NCBI GenBank assembly: GCA_021203245.1
Contig: JAJQBO010000217.1
Coordinates: 1-64,000, forward strand
Length of the DNA stretch: 64,000 bases
Direction: 5' to 3'
From: Planctomycetaceae bacterium
GTDB lineage: Bacteria; Planctomycetota; SZUA-567
Below, one piece after another: positions 1 through 9,102 of the stretch. A program made the position numbers and the translations under genes. The first letter of the stretch is position 1. The number at the start of each line of letters is the position of its first letter. The notes under the pieces were generated by a model. It saw nothing but the letters and a program-made list of their open reading frames with translations, had not been told where the DNA came from and searched no databases.

Positions 1-415
1 TCCCACCGGGGGGGGTAATTAATTATGCGCCGTGGCACGGTTTCTCCCGAATTCCGAATCCGGTTGATTTATCGCTGCATCAGGTACACCGTGGGTGGTG
101 GTTGACGCGAATCAAATTCATCCCATCAATTCCTAACTCCCTGTGTACACAGGAAAATATACGTATTGTGCCTTTCTTTCGCGTCGCGATGCGGGTTGCT
201 TGGCTTGGAAAAAAGAAGTGGTTCAATTATGACGCGAAAAAGTCAAGTGGGAGTATACACGATGTTTATGGTAGGAATTCTCCTTGCTTAACCGTTGATC
301 GCATACTATAACACCTAATGAATGGCACGCGCGACTTGTACCGCCTCGGTGTATGATCCGCATTTAAACGATTTAGGTATATCATTCGCGGCAGCAGGCA
401 AGTAAAGGAAAGACA
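1..415. other. Non-coding left edge, upstream of chemoreceptor gene
   Basis: No convincing gene is seen. The stretch is clearly more AT-rich than the genes that follow. It holds a perfect 12-base palindrome (CTGTGTACACAG, 141-152), possibly an operator, and a plausible sigma70-type promoter (TTGCTT at 284-289, 17-base spacer, TATAAC at 307-312) facing the chemoreceptor gene. A short open frame at 102-311 has no ribosome-binding site or recognisable content. Confidence 0.5.
284..312 (+). promoter_or_regulatory. Putative sigma70 promoter of chemoreceptor gene
   Basis: TTGCTT and TATAAC are separated by 17 bases, about 100 bases before the ATG at 416. This is inferred from consensus match and position only. 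Confidence 0.4.
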
Positions 416-1963
416 ATGAATATCAAGACATTTGTCCGGCTTGTCACCTTCGGCGGAATCGTGCTGCTCGTCTTCTTTGTCGCCATGGTCCTGCTCCTGA
501 TGCGCGCGTCGATTTAGGCGCGGACGGTACAGCAGGCCCAGCTTCGCTCGCTCGCCCTGTCGCGGGAAACGGCCGACAACTCCTTCGGCCTGACGGCGAA
601 CGTCCGCAGCTATGTCGTTAGCGGCGAAGCGCTGTTCAAGGATGCGTATTTCAACATCATTAATGTCCGCTCCGGCCAGACGCCGCGCCCGGCCGATGCC
701 ACGGTCGCGCCGGGACGGTCGGTGCCGCTGGACGACCTCTACGTCGAAGAAGGCTTTACCGACGAAGAGCGCGGCAACCTGTCGGAAGCGAACCGCCTCA
801 GCGGCGAACCGGCCAAACTGGAGGTCGAGGCCATGACCATGGTGGAGGAGGCGACGCCGGAAGAGACGAATGACGCGCGCCTGCGCGCTTCCGCTATCCT
901 TCACGGGCCGGCCTACCTCGATGCCGCCATGGCGATCCAGGCCCCGGTGGGAGAATTCGAACGGTTGCTGTCGGTCCGGCTGGCGCGGCTCGACGCCGAG
1001 GCCGCCAACCTGACCAGGCTTAGCCACACCATCCTTTTCGCCCTCATCGGCATCACCCTGGTTATCGTCGCCGCGGCGGTCATATGGATGCGCCGGCGGG
1101 TTCAGGGCACCCTTGGGCTGATCGCCACCGACCTGGGGTTCAGTTCCGACAATGTCAGCAGCGCCGCCAACGAAATCCGCGATTCGGCCGACATGCTGGC
1201 GAAATCGACCACCGACCAGGCGTCGATGCTGGAAGAAACCGCCTCTGCCCTTGAAGAAATCGCCAGCGCGACCCGCCAGAGCGCCGACCAGGCGGAAAAG
1301 ACCCGCACCACCATGGACGGTGCGGCCGCCCTGTTCAAGGAAGGGGCCGACCACATGGAGGCCATGACCGGCGCGATGGCGGAGATCAGCGAATCGTCGG
1401 AGAAGATCGGCCACATCGTCAAGACGATCGAGGATATCGCCTTCCAGACCAACCTGCTCGCCCTGAATGCGGCTGTCGAGGCGGCCCGGGCCGGCGAGGC
1501 GGGAAAAGGCTTTGCCGTCGTGGCGGACGAGGTCCGCAACCTCGCCGGACGGTCTGCCCAGGCGGCCCGCGACACCACCGAACTGATCGAATTCACCATC
1601 CGCAGCGTACAGCACGGCGTCGACATTTCCACCAGGCTGGACAAAAGCTTCGCCTCCATCCGCGAGTCGAACGACACCGTGGGCGCCCTGGTGAACGATA
1701 TTGCCCGCGTCGTGTCGGAACAGGCGCAGGGGGTGGACCAGATCAACGCCGCCCTCGCCGAAGTCGACAAGACGACCCAGAACGCCGCCGCCGCGTCGGA
1801 AAACGAGGCCAGGGCCGCCGCCGGGCTGGCGGAGCAGGCCGACACCCTCGGCCAGGCGGTGGAGCAGCTCCTGGTGCTGGTGGGCGGCGACAAGCCGGCG
1901 GCGCGGCCGGAGGCGTCGGTTCGCGGGTCGTCGTACAGGATGCTGCCGCCGCCACTGGAGTGA
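416..1963 (+). pseudogene. Methyl-accepting chemotaxis protein, interrupted by an in-frame TAG
   Basis: This is a transmembrane chemoreceptor gene. An ATG at 416 follows an AAAGGA ribosome-binding site. It encodes a first membrane helix, then meets TAG at 515-517, codon 34. The same frame stays open afterwards through a periplasmic region, a second membrane helix at about residues 202-224 and a full cytoplasmic signalling domain. The domain includes the hairpin-tip block [20 protein letters not shown] and ends at TGA 1963. No clear HAMP domain is seen between helix and signalling domain. The residue pattern around the stop fits a Gln codon CAG changed to TAG. TAG ends other genes here (for example the binding protein at 3024), so general recoding is unlikely. 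The gene is either a recent pseudogene, a sequencing error or a readthrough case. Translation from an internal ATG would give a receptor lacking its first helix. Confidence 0.8.
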
Positions 1964-2027
1964 AGTCGGCCCTTGACTGCGGCGCCGGCGTTGCGAAACT
2001 TGATCCCGGGAGGGACCGGGATACAGT

Positions 2028-2561
2028 ATGAAGACAAAATTGTGCATTCTTATTCTTGCCGCTGCGACGGCAGTAACGGCCGCATGCGGCTTTGACGTGC
2101 CGGACGGGGTCAGCTTCCAGCTTGGCTTCCGCATCCGCGTCCTGCCGGGGCCGAAAGACACCTCGCGCCAGCGCGGTCTTATCGTCCAGGCGGACCGCAT
2201 CTACTCGGACAAGACCCGCCGCATCGCCGTGGCCGGGACTATCACCAACTTCTCGGACATCCCCTGCGAAAACGTGGACATGCGCTTTGCCGTCTCCAGT
2301 TACGTAGGCACCGGCTACGACCGGGGCAGGGCGACGGTGGAACCGACCACCATTATGCCCGGTTGCAGCGCAAACTTCAGCGTCCATATTTCACTCGGGA
2401 GCGAGCGGCCCCGCAACGCCCTCTATACCATCACCGCGACCAGCCCGGTACTGTTCCCCGACCTGCCGCCCGACGGCGCACCGGTGGAACTGGCCCCGGA
2501 AATCTTCGATGTGCTTATTTCGCCCGACAAGACCACCCCGGCGGTGGTACCGGCGGATTAA
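2028..2561 (+). CDS. Putative lipoprotein with FxLYD-like domain
   Basis: This 177-residue exported protein has a hydrophobic N-terminus ending in TAAC near residue 20, which could be a lipoprotein signal although the lipobox is not classical. The mature part contains a block with conserved pattern VAGTITNFSD near residue 69, followed by beta-rich sequence. That resembles the FxLYD/DUF-type beta-sandwich domain of bacterial surface lipoproteins. No catalytic motif is visible and the function is unknown. It follows the chemoreceptor on the same strand after 64 bases but need not be co-transcribed. The domain call is by pattern only. Confidence 0.6.
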   Translation: MKTKLCILILAAATAVTAACGFDVPDGVSFQLGFRIRVLPGPKDTSRQRGLIVQADRIYSDKTRRIAVAGTITNFSDIPCENVDMRFAVSSYVGTGYDRGRATVEPTTIMPGCSANFSVHISLGSERPRNALYTITATSPVLFPDLPPDGAPVELAPEIFDVLISPDKTTPAVVPAD

Positions 2562-2590
2562 TCGGCTAAGGGAACGAGTGGTGGTGAATG

Positions 2591-2684
2591 GGCTCGAGTC
2601 TGGTGCATTCACCGCTTTCTCCCGTGGACCCCGGCCGAACCGCCCGTTTTCCCCGCTGGTGGAGGTCCGCACGCCGGGGTGACG
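2591..2684 (-). repeat. Dispersed hairpin repeat, family A, copy 1
   Basis: One unit of an intergenic family. Read on the minus strand it begins CACCCCGGCGTGCGGAC, continues with a conserved core CGGGCGGTTCGGCCGGGG and ends with a tail like GTGAATGCACCAGACTC. Its ACCCCGGC and GCCGGGGT segments can pair. It is followed by a diverged copy in the opposite orientation (2753-2823). Confidence 0.8.
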
Positions 2685-2752
2685 GCAGGGTGAATGGAGA
2701 CGTTTCAAGAGTGATCACGTGGAGCTGAGCTGAACGGGCCGCGCCCACCCCA

Positions 2753-2823
2753 CCCGTCATTCCGGCGTGCGGACATTGAACAGGGCGAGTAACGGGCGGT
2801 TCGGCCGGAATCCACGGGCACGC
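2753..2823 (+). repeat. Dispersed hairpin repeat, family A, copy 2 (diverged)
   Basis: A degraded plus-orientation copy carrying CCGGCGTGCGGAC and CGGGCGGTTCGGCCGG. It forms an inverted pair with copy 1. The rest of the gap 2562-3023 holds a short hairpin (GCCAGCC/GGCTGGC, 2950-2968) in the probable leader of the next gene. Confidence 0.7.
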
Positions 2824-3023
2824 GCATTTCGCTACAACTACCTCAATCGTCTCCCTCGGCCGTTCCTTCTCCACACACGTTTTTTGTTGCCACATCCCCG
2901 TCGTTGGTTTACAGTTACCCCCTCGTACCGAGTGTGCTTTCACGCATGAGCCAGCCTCGACGGCTGGCGTCGTGCAGCTATGGTGTTATCTATTTTGGTG
3001 TATGACAGTAGGGGAGACAGGAA

Positions 3024-4151
3024 ATGCGCAGCACGTCCATTCTCGCATTGGTGGGTATCGCCCTTCTCGGATGCGCCTCCGCCGTCCACGCGGCCGAGCC
3101 GGTCCGCATCGGCGTCATGGGTCCGGTCACCGGCGCGTGGGCGTCGGAAGGCCAGGACATGGTCAACGTCGTCCAGACCCTGGCGGCGCAGATAAACGAC
3201 GCGGGCGGCATCAACGGCAGGCCCATCGAAATCGAGGTCGGCGACGACGCGGGCGATCCGCGCACCGCCACCCTGGCGGCCCAGCGCCTCGTCTCCTCCG
3301 GCGTGGTCGCGGTCGTCGGCACCTACGGCTCGGCCATCGCCGAAGCGGCCCAGGGCATCTACGACGACGAGGGGGTCGTGCAGATCGCCACCGGTTCCAC
3401 CTCCATCCGCCTGTCGGAAAAGGGCATGCCCCTGTTCTTCCGCACCTGCCCCCGCGACGACGACCAAGGTAAGGTCATGACCGCCAAGGTGAGCGAGATG
3501 GGCTATGAGAAAATCGCCCTCCTCCACGACAACAGCGCCTACGCCAAGGGCCTGGCCGAAGAGTGCAAGGGCCTGTTCGAAGCGGCCGGGGTCGACATCG
3601 TCTTCTACGACGCCATCACCGCCGGCGACAGGGACTACACCACCAGCCTGGTCTCGATGAAATCCAAGAATCCGGACATCATCGTCTTCACCGGCTACTA
3701 CCCCGAAGCGGCGATGCTGCTCCGTCAAAAGATGGACATGGGCTGGGACGTGGCGATGATCGGCGGCGACGCCACCAACAACACCGCGCTGATCGAAATC
3801 TCCGGCACGGCCGCGGCCGAAGGCTACATGTTCATCAGCCCTCCCGGCCCGCTCGATCTGACCGGCCCCGCCGCGCAGTCGTTCATGAAGACCTACCAGG
3901 AGAAGTTCAACAGCGTGCCCACCTCGGTGTGGTCCATAATGGCGGGTGACGCGTTCCTCACCATCGTCGAAGCGGCGAAGAACATCGACGAAGTCACCGC
4001 CGAAAACATCGGCGACTATCTCCACAACGATCTGAAAAACTTCCCCGGCTTTACCGGCGACATCTCCTACAACGAAAAGGGCGACCGCGTCGGCGACGTG
4101 TATCGCCTTTATCGGGTCGACGGGGAAGGGGTGTTTCGGCTTGTTCCGTAG
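3024..4151 (+). CDS. Branched-chain amino acid-type ABC transporter substrate-binding protein
   Basis: This 375-residue periplasmic binding protein belongs to the LivJ/LivK-type family (Peripla_BP_6). It has a signal peptide of about 23 residues, and the LLGC at residues 14-17 might make it a lipoprotein. The mature protein starts with the family pattern EPVRIGVMGPVTG and keeps typical blocks such as INGRPIEIEVGDDAGDP. The start is supported by GGGGAGACAGG just upstream. It lies before livHMGF, separated by 239 AT-rich bases holding an inverted-repeat element, so it may be transcribed separately. Ligands in this family include branched-chain and other amino acids, amides and aromatic acids, so the true substrate is not fixed. 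Confidence 0.9.
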   Translation: MRSTSILALVGIALLGCASAVHAAEPVRIGVMGPVTGAWASEGQDMVNVVQTLAAQINDAGGINGRPIEIEVGDDAGDPRTATLAAQRLVSSGVVAVVGTYGSAIAEAAQGIYDDEGVVQIATGSTSIRLSEKGMPLFFRTCPRDDDQGKVMTAKVSEMGYEKIALLHDNSAYAKGLAEECKGLFEAAGVDIVFYDAITAGDRDYTTSLVSMKSKNPDIIVFTGYYPEAAMLLRQKMDMGWDVAMIGGDATNNTALIEISGTAAAEGYMFISPPGPLDLTGPAAQSFMKTYQEKFNSVPTSVWSIMAGDAFLTIVEAAKNIDEVTAENIGDYLHNDLKNFPGFTGDISYNEKGDRVGDVYRLYRVDGEGVFRLVP

Positions 4152-4154
4152 CTT

Positions 4155-4379
4155 TAATGAACAATTAACAATGAACAATGAACAATTATGTGAGACTTAT
4201 CGAATGCACATTGTGCATTAACCAAGTGATCCATAATTGTGAATTCGGAATCGCTCTTGTCTAAAACAGTGTCGCCGTGCGATTAGAACGGTAAGCCCAT
4301 AGCCATTATAGGGGCAGGCGGGTTGATCTTTGCTACGGGATTGTTTTGGACAGAAGTAATTGTGTATTGTGAATTAACT
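4155..4379. repeat. AT-rich inverted-repeat (MITE-like) element with internal palindrome
   Basis: The left end (4155-4190) is built from repeated ACAAT/TGAACAA units. The right end (4355-4379) is a similar sequence in inverted orientation (AATTGTGTATTGTGAATTAA). Between them is a perfect 17-base palindrome AATGCACATTGTGCATT (4203-4219). The base composition is far more AT-rich than the flanking genes. It separates the binding-protein gene from livH. It could be a small non-autonomous mobile element, a regulatory region, or both. Confidence 0.5.
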
Positions 4380-4390
4380 AGAAGGTATCG

Positions 4391-5296
4391 ATGGAAATTT
4401 TTATCCAACAACTCACCAACGGCCTCGCCGTCGGCGGCATTTATGCGCTTATCGCCCTCGGCTATACCATGGTGTACGGCGTCCTGAAGCTGATCAACTT
4501 CGCCCACGGCGACCTCTTCGCCCTCGGGGCCTACCTCGGCTTTACCCTGCTGGTCTCCTTCGGGATGGGCGGAGCCATCGGCACCGGGCCGGCGCTCCTG
4601 GTCATCGCCGTCATGGTCATGGGGATGTCGGCGCTGGTCGGCTATCTGCTCGAACGGGTCGCCTACCGGCCGCTCCGGAAATCCGACCGGCTCTCCGCCG
4701 TGGTGTCGGCGCTGGGCGCGAGCATCTTTTTTCAGAACGCCATCATGCTTATCTGGGGCGCGCAGTACCACGCCTATCCGGCCGGCATCATTCCCAACCT
4801 GACGATTCAAATCGCGGGGCAGAACGTGCCGCTGATCCGCATCTTTGTCCTGGTGTGTTCGGTCGTCGTCATGCTTGTCCTCTACCTTTTTATCAACCGC
4901 ACCAGGATGGGCCTGGCTATCCGCGCCTCCGCCATCGACCAGGGCGCGGCAAAACTGATAGGCATCGACGTGCGCCGGGTCATATCCATCGTCTTCATGA
5001 TCGGTCCCGCCCTGGGCGGGCTGGCCGGGGTGATGGTCGGCATCTACTACGGCCAGATCAATTTCAACATGGGCCAGATGTACGGCCTCAAGGCCTTTAC
5101 CGCCGCCATCATCGGCGGCATCGGCAACATTCCCGGCGCGATGCTGGGCGGATTGCTGCTGGGGCTGGTCGAGGCGTTCGGCGCGGCCTATGTCTCGCTC
5201 GCCTGGCGGGACGCCATCACCTTCGCCGTCCTTATCCTTATCCTCGTCGTCAGGCCGACCGGCATCCTGCGTGAACGCGTGGCGGAAAAACTATGA
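4391..5296 (+). CDS. livH: Branched-chain amino acid ABC transporter permease LivH
   Basis: A 301-residue inner-membrane permease of the LivH family with about eight hydrophobic segments. The N-terminal block NGLAVGGIYALIALGYTMVY is the family hallmark, and the length is normal. With LivM it forms the channel of a high-affinity amino acid importer driven by LivG and LivF. An AGAAGG ribosome-binding site precedes the start. The gene overlaps livM by ATGA (5293-5296), which implies translational coupling. Confidence 0.95.
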   Translation: MEIFIQQLTNGLAVGGIYALIALGYTMVYGVLKLINFAHGDLFALGAYLGFTLLVSFGMGGAIGTGPALLVIAVMVMGMSALVGYLLERVAYRPLRKSDRLSAVVSALGASIFFQNAIMLIWGAQYHAYPAGIIPNLTIQIAGQNVPLIRIFVLVCSVVVMLVLYLFINRTRMGLAIRASAIDQGAAKLIGIDVRRVISIVFMIGPALGGLAGVMVGIYYGQINFNMGQMYGLKAFTAAIIGGIGNIPGAMLGGLLLGLVEAFGAAYVSLAWRDAITFAVLILILVVRPTGILRERVAEKL

Positions 5297-6255
5297 CGAC
5301 GAACCAGCGGAAAATCCTTGCCGCCATCGGCGTCGTCCTCTTCTTCGCCCTGCCGGAATTGGGCCTCGGCACCTACTGGCTGGGCGTCCTCAACCAGGTC
5401 GGCATCTATGCGGTGCTGGCGTTGTCCCTTAACATCATCCTCGGCCACGCCGGGATGTTCCACATGGGCCACGCCGCCTTCTTCGCCGTCGGCGCATACG
5501 CCACCGCCATCCTGAACACCCACTACGGCGTCCCCATCTTTGCGACCATACCGGTGGCCGGCTTCGCGGCCGGGCTGTTCGCCCTCGCCGTCGCCGCGCC
5601 TATCATCCACCTGCGGGGCGATTATCTCCTCATGGTGACGATAGGCATTGTCGAGATCGTCCGCATTGCCCTCATCAACGACATCTTCGGCCTGACAGGC
5701 GGCGCGAACGGCATCGTCGGCATTCAGCGGCCGATGCTGTTCGGCCTGCGGCTGACCAAGCCGTGGCAGTTCTTCTACCTGATCTGGGGCTTTGTCGCGG
5801 TGTCGATGTTCCTGTTCCGCTGGCTCGAACACAGCCGCTTCGGCCGCGCCCTCAAGTTCATCCGCGAAGACGTGGTCGCGGCCGAAGGGATGGGCATCAA
5901 CACCTCCCGCTGCAAGCTGTCCGCCTTTGTCATCGGCGCGGTGTGGGCCGGCTTTACCGGCACCATCTTCGCGACGCAGATGCGCACCATCTCGCCCGGG
6001 TCGTTTTCGTACTGGGAGTCGGTGGTGCTGTTCATGATCGTCATCTTGGGCGGGCGCGGCAGCCAGCGCGGCGTGCTGATCGGCTCGTTCCTGGTCATCG
6101 GCCTGCCGGAACTGTTCCGCGGCTTGCAAAGCGGGCGCATGCTGATCTTCGGCGCCGCCCTCGTCGTCATGATGATCTTCCGGCCGCAGGGCCTGTTCCC
6201 TGCGCCCCGGCGGCACTACAACCTGCCGGAACCGTATCGGGACAAATACCTATGA
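5293..6255 (+). CDS. livM: Branched-chain amino acid ABC transporter permease LivM
   Basis: A 320-residue multi-spanning permease, partner of LivH. The segment LALSLNIILGHAGMFHMGHA near residue 40 and the C-terminal block ending in FRPQGLFP are characteristic of LivM. It overlaps livH by ATGA at its start and livG by ATGA at its end (6252-6255), so the four transporter genes form one tightly coupled unit. Confidence 0.95.
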   Translation: MTTNQRKILAAIGVVLFFALPELGLGTYWLGVLNQVGIYAVLALSLNIILGHAGMFHMGHAAFFAVGAYATAILNTHYGVPIFATIPVAGFAAGLFALAVAAPIIHLRGDYLLMVTIGIVEIVRIALINDIFGLTGGANGIVGIQRPMLFGLRLTKPWQFFYLIWGFVAVSMFLFRWLEHSRFGRALKFIREDVVAAEGMGINTSRCKLSAFVIGAVWAGFTGTIFATQMRTISPGSFSYWESVVLFMIVILGGRGSQRGVLIGSFLVIGLPELFRGLQSGRMLIFGAALVVMMIFRPQGLFPAPRRHYNLPEPYRDKYL

Positions 6256-7013
6256 TCCTCCTTTCCATATCCAGCTTGACCAAAAGCTTCGGCGGCCTGG
6301 TGGCTGTGGGGGGCGTGTCGTTCGAGGTCACCCAGGGGGACGTCCTCGGCCTGATCGGCCCGAACGGCGCGGGCAAGACCACCGTCTTCAACCTGGTGAC
6401 CGGCATCACCCCGCCGGACTCGGGCGACATCTTCTTTGCCCAGCGCCGCCTGGCGCGGCTGAAGCCGCACAAGGTGGTCGAGCTCGGCCTCGCCCGCACC
6501 TTCCAGACCATCCGGCTGTTTCCGCACATGTCTGTCCTCGAGAACGTCCTCTCCGGCAGGCACTGCCGCATGCGGACCGGCATCGTCGCGTCGATGCTGT
6601 CCCTGCCCGGCAAGGCCTTGGAGGAGCGCAACGCCATCGCCCGCGCCATGGAGGAACTGGAGTTCGTCGGCCTGGCCGATCGCTGGCGCGCGCCGGCGGG
6701 CGGTTTGTCGTACGGCGATCAGCGGCTGCTCGAAATCGCCCGCGCCCTCGCGACCGACCCGCGCATGGTGGTCCTTGACGAACCCGCCGGCGGCATGAAC
6801 GACCAGGAGACGGTGGAACTCCGCAGCCTCATCCGCCGCATCAAGAAACGCGGCATCACCATCATGCTTATCGAACACGACATGGGGTTTGTCATGCGCG
6901 TCTGCAACAAGCTGGTGGTGCTGGAAAACGGCCTCGTCATCGCGCGGGGAACGCCGGAGGAAATTCAAAAGGATCAACGCGTCATCGAAGCCTATCTGGG
7001 AGTGGACGACTGA
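6252..7013 (+). CDS. livG: Branched-chain amino acid ABC transporter ATP-binding protein LivG
   Basis: A 253-residue ATPase. The start at 6252 is chosen because it overlaps the livM stop and gives the normal LivG length; the frame is open further upstream only as a shadow of livM. Walker A is GPNGAGKT (residues 36-43), the signature is LSYGDQR, and Walker B VVLDEP leads into AGGMN, the LivG variant of this region. A C-terminal tail typical of LivG ends in EAYLG. It energises LivHM together with LivF. Confidence 0.95.
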   Translation: MILLSISSLTKSFGGLVAVGGVSFEVTQGDVLGLIGPNGAGKTTVFNLVTGITPPDSGDIFFAQRRLARLKPHKVVELGLARTFQTIRLFPHMSVLENVLSGRHCRMRTGIVASMLSLPGKALEERNAIARAMEELEFVGLADRWRAPAGGLSYGDQRLLEIARALATDPRMVVLDEPAGGMNDQETVELRSLIRRIKKRGITIMLIEHDMGFVMRVCNKLVVLENGLVIARGTPEEIQKDQRVIEAYLGVDD

Positions 7014-7014
7014 C

Positions 7015-7737
7015 ATGCTGGAATTGAAGGATCTGAGCGTCAACTACGGCCCGGTGGGCGCGCTGCACAATATCAACATCACCGTCGAAAAGGGGGAGCT
7101 CGTCTCCATCCTCGGCGCGAACGGCGCAGGCAAAAGCACCACGCTGATGGCGATCAGCGGCCTGGTGCGGCCGACCGGCGGCTCCATCCATTTCAACGGC
7201 ACGCGCATCGATCTCCTGAAAAGCCACGAGGTGGTGCGCCTGGGCATTACCCAATCGCCCGAGGGACGGCGCGTGTTCGGCCCGCTCTCGGTGCGGGAAA
7301 ACCTGCTCCTGGGCGCGTTCACCCGCATGGACGACGAATGGATCGACACCCGCCTGCGCTGGATCTACGACATGTTCCCCCGGCTCGAGGAACGCAATTC
7401 GCAAATGGCCGGCACGCTTTCCGGCGGCGAACAGCAGATGCTGGCGATCGGCCGGGCACTCATGGCAGACCCGACCCTGCTCCTCCTGGACGAACCCAGC
7501 CTCGGCCTCGCGCCGCTCGTGGTCAAGTCAATCTTCCAGACCATAAAGGAGATCAACCGCTCCGGCGTCACCGTCATCCTGGTCGAGCAGAACGCCAAGG
7601 CCGCCCTCAAACTCGCCGACCGCGCCTATGTCCTCGATGTCGGCCACCTGGCGATGCAAGGGAAAGCGGCCGACCTCCTTAACGACCCGATGGTACAGAA
7701 GACATATCTTGGAGGCGTTGACGCGGGGACGCATTGA
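7015..7737 (+). CDS. livF: Branched-chain amino acid ABC transporter ATP-binding protein LivF
   Basis: A 240-residue ATPase with Walker A GANGAGKST, signature LSGGEQQ and Walker B LLLLDEP followed by SLGLAP, the usual LivF sequence. The ATG at 7015 lies one base after the livG stop; an upstream extension of the frame overlaps livG and is rejected. It is the last gene of livHMGF. Only 58 bases separate it from the next binding-protein gene, so readthrough is possible. Confidence 0.95.
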   Translation: MLELKDLSVNYGPVGALHNINITVEKGELVSILGANGAGKSTTLMAISGLVRPTGGSIHFNGTRIDLLKSHEVVRLGITQSPEGRRVFGPLSVRENLLLGAFTRMDDEWIDTRLRWIYDMFPRLEERNSQMAGTLSGGEQQMLAIGRALMADPTLLLLDEPSLGLAPLVVKSIFQTIKEINRSGVTVILVEQNAKAALKLADRAYVLDVGHLAMQGKAADLLNDPMVQKTYLGGVDAGTH

Positions 7738-7795
7738 CGGCAACCGCCCGAGGCGGTACCATGCGCGTGTACATCCTACCTACAAGGAGAAGCGT

Positions 7796-8803
7796 ATGCG
7801 TCCATCCGTATTGACCTCATTGTTTGGCGTGGTTGCGGCGGTTGTCCTGTCGGTGTCGTCGGCCTTCGGCGGCGAGGTCCTCAAGGCCTATGCCGGCACC
7901 GAGGAACCGGTCGCGAAAGAACTGTTCGACGCGTTCGAGAAAGAGACCGGCATCAAGGTCGAATGGGTGCGGCTCTCCGGCGGCGAAGCGGTCGCGCGTA
8001 TCGAGGCCGAAAAAGCCAACCCGCAGGCGGCCATCTGGGTCGGCGGCGTCGGCACCATGCATATCGAACTGAAGAACAAGGGCTTGACCGCCCCCTACGC
8101 CTCGCCGGTCGCCCGCAATATCCCGCCGAAATACCGCGACAAGGACAATTACTGGATTGGCCTCTATGTCGCGCCGATTTCCTTCTGCTACAACAACAAA
8201 CGCATGGCCGAACTCGGCCTCACCCCGCCCGAAACCTGGGCCGACCTGATCAAGCCCGAATACCGCAAACAAATCCGCGTCGCCCACCCGTCCACCTCCG
8301 GCACCGCCTACAACATGGTGACGAACATCATCCGCCTCTTCAACGGCGACGAGGACCAGGCTTTCGCATTCATGAAAAAGCTGGCCGACAACATCGACCA
8401 GTTCACGAAGTCCGGTTCCGCCCCGGGCAAGAGCTGCGCCATCGGCGAAATCCCCATCGCCATCGGCTACCGCCACGACCAGCTCCGCCTGGCGAGCCAG
8501 GGCGCGGACCTGGGCATCGTCGTTCCGTCCGACGGCTCGGGGTACGAGACCGCCTCAATGTCTCTCGTCAAGGACGGCCCCAACCCGGTCGCGGCGAAAA
8601 AACTGTACAACTGGATGATTTCCAGCGAGCAGGCCAGGAACGTGTTCAACAACTGGCAGATGATTCCCCTTGTCGACAGCCAGGACCCGGACGGGTTCTT
8701 CCAATCCCTCAACTTGGTGGACCAGGACGATGAATGGGACGCGGCGAACAAGATCCGCCTGCTTGACCGGTGGAACCGGGAAATCACGTCGCAGTATAAT
8801 TAA
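7796..8803 (+). CDS. Fe3+/polyamine-type ABC transporter substrate-binding protein
   Basis: A 335-residue exported binding protein (signal peptide about 1-22, cleaved near AFG). The fold family is that of iron(III), thiamine, putrescine and 2-aminoethylphosphonate binding proteins (SBP_bac_6/8). The mature protein begins VLKAYAGTEEPVAKELFDAF, and a later YRKQIRVAHPSTSGTAY block is typical of the FbpA/AfuA group. The start at 7796 has AAGGAG six bases upstream. It is followed by a two-domain permease and an ATPase, which completes the importer. The closest known group transports ferric iron, but the ligand is an inference. Confidence 0.85.
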   Translation: MRPSVLTSLFGVVAAVVLSVSSAFGGEVLKAYAGTEEPVAKELFDAFEKETGIKVEWVRLSGGEAVARIEAEKANPQAAIWVGGVGTMHIELKNKGLTAPYASPVARNIPPKYRDKDNYWIGLYVAPISFCYNNKRMAELGLTPPETWADLIKPEYRKQIRVAHPSTSGTAYNMVTNIIRLFNGDEDQAFAFMKKLADNIDQFTKSGSAPGKSCAIGEIPIAIGYRHDQLRLASQGADLGIVVPSDGSGYETASMSLVKDGPNPVAAKKLYNWMISSEQARNVFNNWQMIPLVDSQDPDGFFQSLNLVDQDDEWDAANKIRLLDRWNREITSQYN

Positions 8804-8853
8804 CGAGTATGGGCTTGGGGACGTCTACCGGGAGACAGTGGTATTCACCCCTT

Positions 8854-9037
8854 CGTCACCCCGGCGGTGCGGCGTCGAACCGGGCGAGGGGCGTGTCCTT
8901 GTGCCGGGGCAATCGTGGACGCGCTTGGCTACACGTGCACCGAAAGATGAATACTATCGCGCAGCGAGCGTTTATCCGGCTGCCCCGGCACAACCACCCG
9001 TTTGCCGCACGGCGGACATGTGCACGCCGGGGTGACG
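8854..9037. repeat. Long palindromic repeat, family B, copy 1
   Basis: The outer arms GTCACCCCGGCG and CGCCGGGGTGAC, and inner arms TTGTGCCGGGGCA and TGCCCCGGCACAA, are arranged as a nested palindrome of about 184 bases with a variable loop. It lies between the binding-protein and permease genes of one transporter, so it could affect mRNA stability or polarity. Confidence 0.8.
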
Positions 9038-9102
9038 TCCAAAGTGGTAATAACGGCAATGGCAAGTTGTTCCGTTCCTGAACGCACCATTTCGGAGGTA
9101 GC

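Noticed and set aside
515-517. General reassignment of TAG in this organism
   Set aside because: TAG ends other intact genes here, for example the binding protein at 3024-4151, at the expected position.
266-2200. 644-residue minus-strand open frame
   Set aside because: Antisense shadow of the first chemoreceptor and lipoprotein genes; high GC keeps this frame open. No ribosome-binding site or recognisable domain.
2391-2943. Short frames across the repeat at 2.6 kb with similar peptides to frames at 22.97, 27.44 and 51.09 kb
   Set aside because: The similarity comes from the DNA repeat, not from protein: the same element is read in different frames and strands in each copy.
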